The notes beneath the pieces were generated by a model. It was not told where the DNA came from, made no database searches, and saw nothing but the letters and a program-made list of their open reading frames with translations. Below, one piece after another: positions 7,563-16,692 of a stretch of DNA of 42,339 nt. The stretch lies in the NCBI GenBank assembly GCA_964569425.1, contig CAZMVD010000021.1, positions 1-42,339 on the forward strand. The letters run 5' to 3'. This DNA is from JACQXM01 sp964569425. Lineage in GTDB: Bacteria; Planctomycetota; Phycisphaerae; UBA1845. Within the stretch, counting starts at the first letter, position 1. Each line of letters opens with the position of its first letter. A program made the position numbers and the translations under genes.

Positions 7563-8174
7563 CTACGTCGTGACATCGACCGCCATGGGCGGCAGCGTGG
7601 GCGCGCTATCGTTTTCCAGTTTGGGAAGCGCCTTGAGGGACGATAGACCAAAAACTTCGAGGAACCGGGTGGTGGTACCATAAAGCAGCGGGCGGCCGAC
7701 CTCTTCAGCTCGGCCGACGATCTTGACCAGATTCACCTCGCGCAAGCGGACCAGCATGTCACCCACCGCCACACCCCGAATAGCCTCGATATCGGCGCGA
7801 AGCACGGGTTGCTTGTACGCCACCACCGCCAGGGTCTCCAGTGCCGCTGGGGAGAGGCGCGAGTCCGCCCGGGCCTTGTGCAGCTTGGCGATCCAGGTAT
7901 TGAACTGTGGCAACGTAAGCAACTGATACCCCTTGGCGATCGCTTCCACGCGGAATGAGCAACCCATGCGTTCGTAGCGTTCGTTGAGCGCCTCGACATG
8001 CTGTTTGACGTCGCCGGCGTCCCCGACACCGAGTATCTGCGCGATCTTGGCGCCGGGAAGCGGCACGTCGGTGGCCAACAGCAGCGCCTCGACGATTGAC
8101 TCCGGTGTGACCGACTCCGCGGGGGCGGTCTGGACCGGCGATTCCGGTTCGATGATGTTCGTGGTGTCATTCAT
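7563..8174 (-). CDS. scpB: Segregation and condensation protein B (ScpB)
   Basis: This 203-residue protein has the two winged-helix domains of ScpB. Recognisable stretches are ESIVEALLLATDVPL near residue 28, YQLLTLPQFNTWIAKL in the first domain, and LSPAALETLAVVAYKQPVLRADIEAIRGV plus GRPLLYGTTTRFLEVFGL in the second. ScpB binds the SMC-ScpA complex that compacts and resolves chromosomes. The length is normal for the family. ScpA, often encoded just upstream, is not here. The gene stands alone, divergent from the gene at 8327. The N-terminal ~25 residues are a low-complexity extension. The identification is secure. Confidence 0.95.
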   Translation of the reverse strand: MNDTTNIIEPESPVQTAPAESVTPESIVEALLLATDVPLPGAKIAQILGVGDAGDVKQHVEALNERYERMGCSFRVEAIAKGYQLLTLPQFNTWIAKLHKARADSRLSPAALETLAVVAYKQPVLRADIEAIRGVAVGDMLVRLREVNLVKIVGRAEEVGRPLLYGTTTRFLEVFGLSSLKALPKLENDSAPTLPPMAVDVTT

Positions 8175-8326
8175 GGAAGGCGATCATACTCGCGCCTTGG
8201 TTCGATGGCGAGACGCCCGAACGCCGCCCCGGCACGGACTCATCGCTGTCCTGCGCGGCAACGACGGTTGCAATTCAGGAGGCCGTTCGCTATACACGCC
8301 GCACGGTTGCTAAAGAGCGTGCCAAC

Positions 8327-10471
8327 GTGAAGAAAGCCGTTAATCGACTGGTCAACCCCAGCTTGGCAGCGGGGCGTACCGAGCCCCGCGGGTGGTCGTG
8401 GGAGACCTCAACGCCGCGCGCCGCGCGCTGGCGCCGAACCGGCGGTTTGCCATCCTCGGCCCCCGCCGGAATGATGATTGAGCTGGACCGCACACCTGGC
8501 CGAGCCCTGTTTTGTCAGCCGGTGACTTGCAAGCCCGGAACGCATTATCGAATTGACGCTGTCATCAGCACGTCGGCGGAAGCTGGTGCTGACAGGGCGG
8601 GCGCGGTCCTATGCGTGCAACCCCTGCTTGCAGGGGGAACGCCCGGCCCCGCGATGGTGACTCCGGCCATTCGACGAACCACCTCTCCCGTGGACATTCG
8701 AACGTATTACCAGGCGCCCGCCGGGGTCCGGCGACTGCGTATTTCCTGCGGATTGGTCGATGCGCAGGGCTGGGCGGTCATCCACGAGGTTCGATTCATC
8801 GAGATCATCGAACCCGAGGAGGAATCTCATCCCTTAGCGATTCCCGCCCCGCGCGCCACATTGGGCGTTCCGCGCGTGGTCAGAAAAGTAAGCGTGGTCT
8901 CGGCCACGGCGGAAGGCCGCGCTCTCACGCACAGGCTTCGGCTCCTCTTTGGCGAACGGCACGCCTCAGCACTCGATCCATCGACCCCTCTTTCCACTCA
9001 ACTGGCACGGTCGGATGCGATCCTGATGCCCGATCCGTTACCGCCCGCAGGTGTTCCGAACCTGTCCGCGCTGCTCCGGTTGGCCGACGAACGAATTGTC
9101 GTGATATCGTTGTCGGCGTTTGCGAAGCTGAGCGGCGGGCGATTGCGCGTCCGCACCATCGAACAGGACGATGACCCGATCCACGCGCGCGTGGTCCACG
9201 CCAACTATGCAACGCACGGTTTCGCGTTGCACGATTGTTTCGCGTTTGCCTGGCGCGGCTCCCAACCCGGCAGCTTCGTTCAGCGGCACTACCGGCGAAC
9301 GCCGGAACAGCGGAATTTCTTGAAGCGATATGGCTTGGAAACGCTGCTGGAGTCGATGTGTGACCGCGAGGTTACTTCTAATCGCCCGGCGGCGCTGTTT
9401 CGCATTAACCCCAAGGGGGCGTTGTTCGTCCTCGATATTGAACCGCTGGAAGCCGAACCCTCCACCATGAGCGAACCGTTGCCGGGCTGGCACCTGATCC
9501 AGAACATACTGGGCCGATGCCCGACGCCTTTCGGACAATACACCGTTCCGCACCGCACCGCGGGCGACTTTCACGGCATGATCCGCGAGACGGCGTTCCG
9601 CTTCGCCCCATTCGTGGTGCACGATGACGACGTCCCCAACGACCGTGTGAGTCGGCAACTGGTGACCCTTGGGCGAAGGGACCAATTGCATGGCCTGCCG
9701 CAACGAAATCGTCCGACGATACTCGTTCGCACCGGGTTGAACGCTGGTGACGTGGAGGGAGTCTACGGCGCTTACCACTGGCTCAAGAATCTGGTGCGCA
9801 TGCCGCCCAACGACTGTCCCTATGCGGGGCCGCTGCATAGCCGGTTTGACTTGGCGTGGCAGCCCAGCGCGGCCGCCTGGGAAGCACGATCAGGTTGGCA
9901 CCCCAGCAGAACCGATGCGATCACCGAACCGCTCCCCGTTGATCCGGCGGATATTTCCCTATTGGTGGATGTTGTTTCCCACCCGGCGCCCGATCTACAG
10001 GTGCTCGTTACGGGAGACGATTCGGATGTTGCCCATGTCGAGCGTTGGCTGCCCCGTTTGTGGGAGTCGTTCGGTCCGCCGACCTCCTTGCGTTGGAATG
10101 TTCCAAGGGGCACGGAGTCCGGCGACCGCAGTCGCCTGGCTTGGAGCGTGGGTCGGGTCGAGCTGACCCTGGCTTCCCGGAGTAGGCTTGACGACACAGC
10201 CCGGGCGTCCGCGTTACCCCGTGCCGCGTGCCATGTGCGGATACAGGTTCCGCAAACTGATTCGGACTTCCCCGCGCGATCCCTGGAAACCACGGATCTT
10301 CTGGCCACCTTATTGGAGCACGTCATCGGGCTGCACTACGGACTCATGGCGGTGAATCGCGGCGTCACCTCAGTGCAAATGGACGGGTTGCCCCCGGTCG
10401 CCCCGGGCGCCGCCCTGATCGTGGATCGTCAAGAACCCTGGCTGAGCAATGTAAACGCACGCGCAAGTTGA
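8327..10471 (+). CDS. Large protein of unknown function (714 residues)
   Basis: I do not recognise this protein as a known family. The GTG start is preceded by a weak AAAGAG. There is no clear signal peptide or membrane segment. Residues about 45-160 look like a beta-rich jelly-roll or carbohydrate-binding-like module (PGRALFCQPVTCKPGTHYRI, then RRLRISCGLVDAQGWAVIHEVRF). The middle (about 185-430) alternates hydrophobic strands with helices and includes DAILMPDPLPPAGVPNLSAL and RIVVISLSAFAKLSGG, which could be Rossmann-like. The C-terminal third holds GVYGAYHWLKNLVRMPPNDC and a segment resembling an alpha/beta domain. Codon use matches the neighbours, and the uninterrupted 2.1-kb frame supports a real gene. 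It lies 65 bp before comEC on the same strand and may share its transcript. Confidence 0.75.
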   Translation: MKKAVNRLVNPSLAAGRTEPRGWSWETSTPRAARWRRTGGLPSSAPAGMMIELDRTPGRALFCQPVTCKPGTHYRIDAVISTSAEAGADRAGAVLCVQPLLAGGTPGPAMVTPAIRRTTSPVDIRTYYQAPAGVRRLRISCGLVDAQGWAVIHEVRFIEIIEPEEESHPLAIPAPRATLGVPRVVRKVSVVSATAEGRALTHRLRLLFGERHASALDPSTPLSTQLARSDAILMPDPLPPAGVPNLSALLRLADERIVVISLSAFAKLSGGRLRVRTIEQDDDPIHARVVHANYATHGFALHDCFAFAWRGSQPGSFVQRHYRRTPEQRNFLKRYGLETLLESMCDREVTSNRPAALFRINPKGALFVLDIEPLEAEPSTMSEPLPGWHLIQNILGRCPTPFGQYTVPHRTAGDFHGMIRETAFRFAPFVVHDDDVPNDRVSRQLVTLGRRDQLHGLPQRNRPTILVRTGLNAGDVEGVYGAYHWLKNLVRMPPNDCPYAGPLHSRFDLAWQPSAAAWEARSGWHPSRTDAITEPLPVDPADISLLVDVVSHPAPDLQVLVTGDDSDVAHVERWLPRLWESFGPPTSLRWNVPRGTESGDRSRLAWSVGRVELTLASRSRLDDTARASALPRAACHVRIQVPQTDSDFPARSLETTDLLATLLEHVIGLHYGLMAVNRGVTSVQMDGLPPVAPGAALIVDRQEPWLSNVNARAS

Positions 10472-10536
10472 TCTGGCCGGTTTGATGAGCCACGGCGCGC
10501 GCCGCCGGGTCGCTACCACCGCAGTTCACGGGACGA

Positions 10537-13167
10537 ATGAAAGCTGAGATACCCATGGAATCGGCCCGATCACGCTGGGCGAGTTTCCTTCATCTGGCGC
10601 CCCTGCTGCCCGCGGCCGTCGGTCTGGTCATCGGAATCGCCATCGACCACGCCGTCATGCCCCCCGCGTGGATCTATTCGCCCGCGCTGATTCTGGCCGT
10701 CGCCGCGGTTGTCTGGCCGGGGCTCTTTCGCGGTACGGCCCCACACGCCCTTCTGGTCGTGGCGGCCGCCCTCGCCTGTGGTGGTGTCACCCACCAGACC
10801 AGAACGCGGACATTGGCGCCCGACAGCGTCGCACGGTTCGTTCATGATCCGGCACAACTGGCACGGATCACCGGACGGGTCGCATCGCCGCCGCAGTTGA
10901 TCCCCAAACCGGACACGCCGTTTGCCAAATGGAGCTTTCGGGGGGATCGGACTGCATTCCTTCTCGACGCGACCTTTATCGAGGGGATCGACGCACCGGT
11001 TGCCACCTCCGGGCGCATTCGCGTGACCGTACGGGAGCCGTTGCTCGACCTGCGCATGGGCGAGCCGGTGGAAGTGTTCGGCTGGCTGTACGGGCTCCGC
11101 CCGCCGCAGAATCCCGGGGCCTTTGACTGGGCGCGTTACCAGCGCCGCCAGGGCGTGGTGGCCGGGTTCATCTGTGAACATCGCGAGAGCGTCCGCCGAC
11201 TCGACCCCGCCTTGCCTGAGAAGCGAAGCCTGCCCGACCGCCTTCGCGCATTCGTTCGCGGGCTGCTGACGGCCGACCTGCTGGACGACCAGGCGGAAGA
11301 GGCCAGCCTGTTGGAGGCCATGGTCCTGGGCCACCGCTCGCAGTTGGATCGGCGGCTCAATGAAGTCTTCACCCAGGCGGGGTGCATCCATTTCCTGGCG
11401 GTCAGCGGCACGCATGTGATGATCCTGTTGTCGTTCGTCTGGTTCGCCGGCCGCCTGGTGGGGCTGACCCGCCGGCGCTGCGCCTGGGTAACGCTCGTCG
11501 CCATTGCAGGATACATGACGATCGCCGAACCGCGGCCACCCATCTTGCGGGCGGGCCTGATGGGTATGCTGTTTTGCGTTTCGCTGCTGCTGGTGCGCCC
11601 ACGATCGCATCTGAACTGGTTGAGCGCGGCCGCCATCGTTTTGCTGGTGATCCGCCCGGGCGATCTCTTCGACATCGGCTTCCAACTGTCGTTCCTCGCG
11701 GTGTTGGGGGTGGTGTATCTGGCACCGGCGTTGAGGAATGCGGTTTCCTCGGCCGTGCGAAGGGAACCGATCGTCGAACGCGATTTGACGCCGTCGCAGG
11801 GGTTGTCGGTAGCGAGCCGACTGGCGCGTGCCCTGGGACGCCGGACCGGGGAAATCGCGGCGGTGTCGATTGCGGCATGGCTGATGGGATTGCCGGTCAT
11901 CGCGGCGCAATTCGGGCGCGTGCAGTTGTGGGGCTGGTTGAGTTCGATCGTGGTGTTTCCGCTGGTGTACCTGGTGATGTTCCTGGGCGTGCTGAAGACG
12001 ACCATCGGCGGGTTTCTTTCGAGCATCGCTTCGTGGGTGTCGGCGGCGCTGGGGGTGGCGGACGGCTGGTTGATCGGCTGTGTGGAGTTTTTTGCCGCCT
12101 TCCCTGCCGCGTCGGTGGACACCCGCCCCCCACCCTGGTGGATGATCACCGCCGCGTACCTGTTTCTTGGAGCCTTTCTCGTCCGATTTCGCCCGCAGCG
12201 CGCACAACCCTTCGAAGACCGTTCGCCTGTCGTCACGAGCGTGAGCAAAACGGTTCGCGGAATTCGCGGCGATACCGGTTGCCTGATCGTCGCTGCCGCG
12301 TTGCTGGGCGTAAGTGTGACCTTTTGGACCTCGAATGGGGATCGTCGCCATGGCTTGCGGATGACCACGTTGGCCGTAGGCGCAGGCCTGGCGGTGGTGT
12401 TGGAACTGCCGGACGGCCGCAATGTCGTTTACGATGCCGGAAGTTCCTCAGTGGAAGACGTGGGTCGCCGAACGGTGGTGCCCTTTCTGCGTCACCGCGG
12501 CATCCGCACCGTAGACCGCCTTTTTGTCAGTCACACGAACCTGGACCACTATAACGGTGTACCCGCAGTGGTCGATGCGGTCCACACGGGGTCGCTGGTG
12601 ATTCATCCCTGGTTTGCCGCGTCTTGTGCGCGCGGATCGGCGTGCGCGCGCCTGCTGGACGAGGTAAACGAGCGCAACGTGCACGTCGAAACGCTGGGTA
12701 CCGACCCGTGGAGCTGGCAGGAAGGCGGCGTGACGATTGAACGGCTGTGGCCTGTGGACATAGACGTCGCCGGATTGTCGAGCAACGACGCGTCCATCGT
12801 ATTGCGCGTGAGCTTCGGCGGACGCTCCATTCTGCTGACCGGCGACATAGAGAAGCCGGCGCAAGCCGTGCTGTTGGAGCGCGGCGGGCTGGAGGCGGAC
12901 GTTCTGGTCCTGCCACACCATGGAAGCTTGAGAACCACGCTCCCAGAGTTCATCCGCGCCACCGGCGCCGCAATAATGATCAAGTCGAGTCACGAGCGGT
13001 CGATTGAAAATCGCGGCGACGCGGAATGGGCGCCATTCGGGGGCTCGCTCCTGAACACGGCCGACGAGGGAGCGGTGATGGTAGAGCTTCGGACAGATGG
13101 CGTTCAGGTGTGGACCGCGGCGCAGCCGATCCCAAAGGCGCCGGCGACAAATTCGCACAGCTCGTAA
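10537..13167 (+). CDS. comEC: ComEC/Rec2-family DNA uptake channel protein
   Basis: This 876-residue membrane protein has the full ComEC layout: hydrophobic N-terminal helices, a soluble DUF4131-like segment (about 80-230), the multi-helix Competence domain from LLEAMVLGHRSQLDRRLNEVF (about 255-540), and a C-terminal metallo-beta-lactamase domain. The latter holds SHTNLDHYNG near residue 665, LLTGDIEKPAQAVLL, and LPHHGSLRTTL near 792. ComEC carries one strand of transforming DNA across the inner membrane, and the MBL domain is thought to degrade the other strand. The motif HTNLDH keeps the final Asp-His but differs from the canonical HxHxDH of MBL hydrolases, as is common in ComEC. An alternative ATG is at 10555. 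No other competence genes are present nearby. Confidence 0.93.
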   Translation: MKAEIPMESARSRWASFLHLAPLLPAAVGLVIGIAIDHAVMPPAWIYSPALILAVAAVVWPGLFRGTAPHALLVVAAALACGGVTHQTRTRTLAPDSVARFVHDPAQLARITGRVASPPQLIPKPDTPFAKWSFRGDRTAFLLDATFIEGIDAPVATSGRIRVTVREPLLDLRMGEPVEVFGWLYGLRPPQNPGAFDWARYQRRQGVVAGFICEHRESVRRLDPALPEKRSLPDRLRAFVRGLLTADLLDDQAEEASLLEAMVLGHRSQLDRRLNEVFTQAGCIHFLAVSGTHVMILLSFVWFAGRLVGLTRRRCAWVTLVAIAGYMTIAEPRPPILRAGLMGMLFCVSLLLVRPRSHLNWLSAAAIVLLVIRPGDLFDIGFQLSFLAVLGVVYLAPALRNAVSSAVRREPIVERDLTPSQGLSVASRLARALGRRTGEIAAVSIAAWLMGLPVIAAQFGRVQLWGWLSSIVVFPLVYLVMFLGVLKTTIGGFLSSIASWVSAALGVADGWLIGCVEFFAAFPAASVDTRPPPWWMITAAYLFLGAFLVRFRPQRAQPFEDRSPVVTSVSKTVRGIRGDTGCLIVAAALLGVSVTFWTSNGDRRHGLRMTTLAVGAGLAVVLELPDGRNVVYDAGSSSVEDVGRRTVVPFLRHRGIRTVDRLFVSHTNLDHYNGVPAVVDAVHTGSLVIHPWFAASCARGSACARLLDEVNERNVHVETLGTDPWSWQEGGVTIERLWPVDIDVAGLSSNDASIVLRVSFGGRSILLTGDIEKPAQAVLLERGGLEADVLVLPHHGSLRTTLPEFIRATGAAIMIKSSHERSIENRGDAEWAPFGGSLLNTADEGAVMVELRTDGVQVWTAAQPIPKAPATNSHSS

Positions 13168-13187
13168 CGCCATACCCAAGCGGCGAA

Positions 13188-13216
13188 TTGCGGGTGTTTC
13201 CCGGCGCGTATATAGT
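13188..13216 (+). promoter_or_regulatory. Possible sigma-70-like promoter for the ald operon
   Basis: TTGCGG (13188-13193) and TATAGT (13211-13216) are separated by 17 bp in the 182-bp gap between comEC and ald. The -10 matches the consensus at five of six positions and the -35 at three of six. It lies about 134 bp before the ald ATG. It is a pattern match only. Confidence 0.35.
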
Positions 13217-13349
13217 GTCAAGGCACCCGGGGAATCGCCATGAAGGTGCGCCGAGGCCCCGCGGTGGATGACAAGACCGGCGGCGAGGTGCATTCGCCGA
13301 CCAATATGCACAAGGCTCAGTTTCGAGCCGATTCTGGGGTTACCTGATC

Positions 13350-14462
13350 ATGATTGTCGGCATACCGAAAGAGACGAAAACACACGAGTATCGCGTGAGC
13401 ATGACGCCGTCCGGTGTCGATGAGTTGGTCCGTCGCGGGCACCGCGTTCTGGTGGAGCACGAAGCGGGTATCGGCTCGGGCATCACCAACGAGGAGTACG
13501 CGGAAGTCGGCGCAGAGATCGTTGACAAGGCCGCGGATGTCTTCTCCCGGTCGGAGATGATCGTCAAAGTCAAGGAACCGCTCGCACCGGAGCGGGCCAT
13601 GATGCGCGAGGGACAGGTGATGTTCACCTATTTTCACTTCGCCGCAGACCGCGAATTGACCGAGGGCGTGATGCGCAGCCATGCCGTGGCCATCGCCTAC
13701 GAGACCATCACCGACCGACAGGGGCGCCTGCCGCTGCTGACGCCGATGAGCGAAGTGGCCGGCAAGATGAGCATTCAGGAAGGCGCCAAGTATCTGGAAC
13801 GCCCCATGATGGGCCGCGGCATTCTGCTGGGCGGCGTGCCCGGCGTGGAACCGGCGGAAGTCGTGGTCATCGGCGGCGGAGTGGTGGGCACGAACGCGGC
13901 CAAGGTCGCTGCCGGTCTGGGCGCCAACGTTGTCATCATGGACGTGAACCTTGATCGCCTGCGGTACCTCGATGACGTCATGCCGGCCAACGTCCACACG
14001 GTCTACAGCGACCGGCTGGCGTTGCAGCGGTTCCTGTCGAATGCGGATCTGGTGGTGGGTGCGGTGCTCATTCCCGGCGCGCGCTGTCCGGTGCTGGTCG
14101 CCCGGGGAATGCTCTCGACCATGAAGCCGGGAGCCGTCATTGTCGACGTCGGCGTAGACCAGGGTGGCTGCTGCGAAACCATTCGTCCGACAACGCACGA
14201 CCAGCCGACCTATATGGTGGACAACGTCGTTCATTATGGCGTCGCAAACATGCCGGGCGCCGTGGGGCGGACCTCCACCTACGCCCTGACCAACGCGACG
14301 CTGCCCTATGCGATCAAACTGGCCGACCTCGGCTATCGCAAGGCGTGCCAGCACGATCCCGGGCTCGCCGCCGGGATCAACATCGAACGCGGAAAGGTCA
14401 CCAACCAGCCGGTAGCAGATGCGTTCGGGTTGGAATTCACCCCGCTGCCGTCGGCGGCGTAA
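13350..14462 (+). CDS. ald: Alanine dehydrogenase
   Basis: This 370-residue enzyme catalyses reversible NAD-dependent oxidative deamination of L-alanine to pyruvate and ammonia. The opening MIVGIPKETKTHEYRVSMTP is diagnostic. The pyruvate-binding lysine lies in IVKVKEPL (about 73-75), and the catalytic histidine in TYFHFAAD (about 96). The NAD-binding loop GGGVVGTNAAKVAAG is near 174, followed by VDVGVDQGGC (about 268-274) with the active-site Asp. The length is typical. It is 27 bp upstream of the exporter adaptor gene and could share its transcript, although no functional link is known. Confidence 0.96.
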   Translation: MIVGIPKETKTHEYRVSMTPSGVDELVRRGHRVLVEHEAGIGSGITNEEYAEVGAEIVDKAADVFSRSEMIVKVKEPLAPERAMMREGQVMFTYFHFAADRELTEGVMRSHAVAIAYETITDRQGRLPLLTPMSEVAGKMSIQEGAKYLERPMMGRGILLGGVPGVEPAEVVVIGGGVVGTNAAKVAAGLGANVVIMDVNLDRLRYLDDVMPANVHTVYSDRLALQRFLSNADLVVGAVLIPGARCPVLVARGMLSTMKPGAVIVDVGVDQGGCCETIRPTTHDQPTYMVDNVVHYGVANMPGAVGRTSTYALTNATLPYAIKLADLGYRKACQHDPGLAAGINIERGKVTNQPVADAFGLEFTPLPSAA

Positions 14463-14489
14463 GGACAGCAACCTGGCCTGACCACCGTC

Positions 14490-15854
14490 ATGAAGAACTT
14501 CATCATTTTTCTGCTGGTGATCGCCACCATGGTCACCGGATATGTAGCCGCCACCAGCAGGCTGCGCCTTTCGTTGGAGGGGCTCGAGGGCAAGACGGAA
14601 TCGGTGCACCGCGGCGATCTGCGCCTGCCGATCAACGCCACCGGCGAAGTACGGCCCGCACGGCGGGTGGAGATCAAATCGGAAGCCAGCGGAGAGGTCA
14701 TCGAACTCGCCCGTTTTGCCGGAGACCGCGTGCGTGCCGGCGACCTGTTGATCCGCCTGAACAAAGACGACGAACAGCGCAGCGTGGACCGTTCGCGGCA
14801 GGACGTTCAAATCGCCGAAGCGCAACTGGCCATGATGCGCCTGGTGCTGCAACAGGCGCAAACCGCCGATCTGGCAGCCGCCCAGGCTCAGGTCGATCAG
14901 CTTCGTCCCAACGAGGAGTTCTCACGCTACCGCTACGAGAAAATCGAAGAGGTCGGCCCCGAAGTCTTCAATGATGAAGAGCGAATCCAGCGAAAGACCG
15001 CCTGGGAAAACGCCAAAGCGCAGCTCGATGCCGCAGTCGCCACGCTGGAAAAAGCCAAGCTCGCCATTCCACGCGCCGAGCAGGAAGTCAAACGCGCAAT
15101 GGCCGCCTACGAGTCGGCTCAGGCGACGTTGGGTGACGCAGAAAAGCGTCTGATCAAGACGGATATCGTCTCGCCCATCGGCGGAATTGTGGCCGACATG
15201 CGCACCCAGATCGGCGAAGTGATCCAGGGCGGGCGCACCACTTTGACCGGGGGCACCGTCCTGGCGGTCGTGCTGGATGTGGATGAACTGATCGTGCGCG
15301 CGGAGGTGGACGAGTCGGACATCGGACGGGTGCTGGCCATTGCGCCCGCTTGGGCCCGCCCGGGGCGGACCAACGATACCACGGTTCCGGTGGACTGGAC
15401 GGCGGCGGCCGCGCTCGGCGACACGCCCCCGCGCATTACCGTCGAGTCCTTTCGTGATCAGGAATTCACCGGTGTCGTCAAGCGCATTTACCCCGAACCC
15501 AAGAGCCTGAGCAACGTGATCACCTATCTGGTGGACGTCGTCATCACCAGTCCCAATCGGGATGTGCTGCTGTCCGGCATGCGCGCCGATGTGCGCTTCA
15601 CGGCCGAGCATGCCGAGAACGTGCTATTATGCCCCAACGAGGCGATTCGCGAGGGTCCGGACGGCCGGTTCGGCGTCTACGTGCCCAAGCCCGGCGCCGA
15701 TCCGAAGGAGCGGCTTACTGAATTCGTGCCGGTCAAGCTGGGGCTCGATGACGGTAACCACGTGGAAATTCGTGAAGGGCTGGACGAAGGGATGATCGTC
15801 TACACCCGTCTCCCGGTCAAACACGATCGCGATCGCAAGAAGGGCCGCGGATGA
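14490..15854 (+). CDS. MacA/HlyD-type periplasmic adaptor (membrane fusion protein)
   Basis: This 454-residue adaptor has one N-terminal membrane anchor (FIIFLLVIATMVTGYVA, residues about 4-20). The split lipoyl-like domain follows (GDLRLPINATGEVRPARRVEI, with the return half near LIKTDIVSPIGGIVADM), separated by a long alpha-helical coiled-coil hairpin (about 95-215). Beta-barrel and membrane-proximal domains make up the rest. Such adaptors join an inner-membrane ABC pump to an outer-membrane channel. The stop overlaps the next gene's ATG as ATGA, so adaptor and ATPase are coupled. No TolC-like channel gene is nearby. The barrel region has a charged insertion around residues 285-310. Confidence 0.9.
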   Translation: MKNFIIFLLVIATMVTGYVAATSRLRLSLEGLEGKTESVHRGDLRLPINATGEVRPARRVEIKSEASGEVIELARFAGDRVRAGDLLIRLNKDDEQRSVDRSRQDVQIAEAQLAMMRLVLQQAQTADLAAAQAQVDQLRPNEEFSRYRYEKIEEVGPEVFNDEERIQRKTAWENAKAQLDAAVATLEKAKLAIPRAEQEVKRAMAAYESAQATLGDAEKRLIKTDIVSPIGGIVADMRTQIGEVIQGGRTTLTGGTVLAVVLDVDELIVRAEVDESDIGRVLAIAPAWARPGRTNDTTVPVDWTAAAALGDTPPRITVESFRDQEFTGVVKRIYPEPKSLSNVITYLVDVVITSPNRDVLLSGMRADVRFTAEHAENVLLCPNEAIREGPDGRFGVYVPKPGADPKERLTEFVPVKLGLDDGNHVEIREGLDEGMIVYTRLPVKHDRDRKKGRG

Positions 15855-16666
15855 CGCCCGGTGCTGGCCCGGCGAACGATGCCTCCCGCATGATTCAAGC
15901 CGTCAAATTGCGCAAGGACTACCGCATGGGCGATTCCGTCGTGCATGCGTTGGATGGCGTAGACCTTTCCATCGGCGAAGGCGAATTCGTCAGCATCGTG
16001 GGCGCCTCGGGCAGCGGCAAGAGCACCCTGATGCACATCCTGGGCTGCCTGGACCGTCCAACCGGTGGCACGCTGGAATTCGCCGGCCAGACCGTTAGTG
16101 CCATGGGCGACCGCCAGCTCGCACGAATCCGAAATCGGCAGATCGGGTTTGTGTTTCAGACCTTTAACCTGATCAACCGCACGACCGCACTGGAAAACGT
16201 GGCCGTGCCGCTGATGTACACGCGCCAGGCCTATACGCGGGACACCGCGCGGCGGGCGTTGGATCGCGTGGGATTGGGCCAGCGCGCCGGGCATCGTCCC
16301 AGCGAAATGTCCGGCGGCGAATGTCAACGGGTGGCCATCGCCCGTGCCATCGTGAACAACCCCCGCCTGCTCCTCGCCGACGAGCCGACCGGAAACCTCG
16401 ATTCGCGCACCGGGGAGCAGATCATGCGCATTTTCCACGACCTGCGCGCCGAGGGCATGACCATTGTGCTGGTCACCCATGAAATGGACATTGCCGTGCA
16501 GGCCGAACGAATGATACAGATGCGCGACGGGCGCATTCTGGAGGATGCCGCAGTGGATATGGCGCATCGCGAAGAAGTGCTCCGCTTGAGTCAGGATGCT
16601 TTTCGGCGGATGTTCCGGCCCAAGAGCCCGGGCACCGCGACGGCCGGCAGCGCGCGCTCGTCGTAA
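15851..16666 (+). CDS. MacB/LolD-type ABC transporter ATP-binding protein
   Basis: This 271-residue ATPase has Walker A GASGSGKST (about 54-62), Q-loop FVFQTFNLI, signature MSGGECQRVAIARA, Walker B LLLADEPTGNLDS and switch VTHE. The LDSRTGEQIM segment and the short Q-loop are typical of the MacB/LolD/FtsE group, which powers mechanotransmission across the envelope rather than substrate passage through the membrane. Translation is coupled to the adaptor by ATGA. An internal ATG at residue 14 (MIQAVKLRKDYR) is an alternative start. In MacB the ATPase and permease are fused; here they are separate. Confidence 0.94.
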   Translation: MTPGAGPANDASRMIQAVKLRKDYRMGDSVVHALDGVDLSIGEGEFVSIVGASGSGKSTLMHILGCLDRPTGGTLEFAGQTVSAMGDRQLARIRNRQIGFVFQTFNLINRTTALENVAVPLMYTRQAYTRDTARRALDRVGLGQRAGHRPSEMSGGECQRVAIARAIVNNPRLLLADEPTGNLDSRTGEQIMRIFHDLRAEGMTIVLVTHEMDIAVQAERMIQMRDGRILEDAAVDMAHREEVLRLSQDAFRRMFRPKSPGTATAGSARSS

Positions 16667-16692
16667 GCGGGCGTGCGGGGAGCGATACCGGA

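Noticed and set aside
7541..7563. Rho-independent terminator after scpB
   Set aside because: A GC-rich self-complementary element exists but there is no T-run, and similar GC palindromes occur by composition.
10570..12422. Long minus-strand frames opposite comEC
   Set aside because: Composition is Gln/Arg/His-rich without any motif, whereas the plus strand encodes a complete ComEC.
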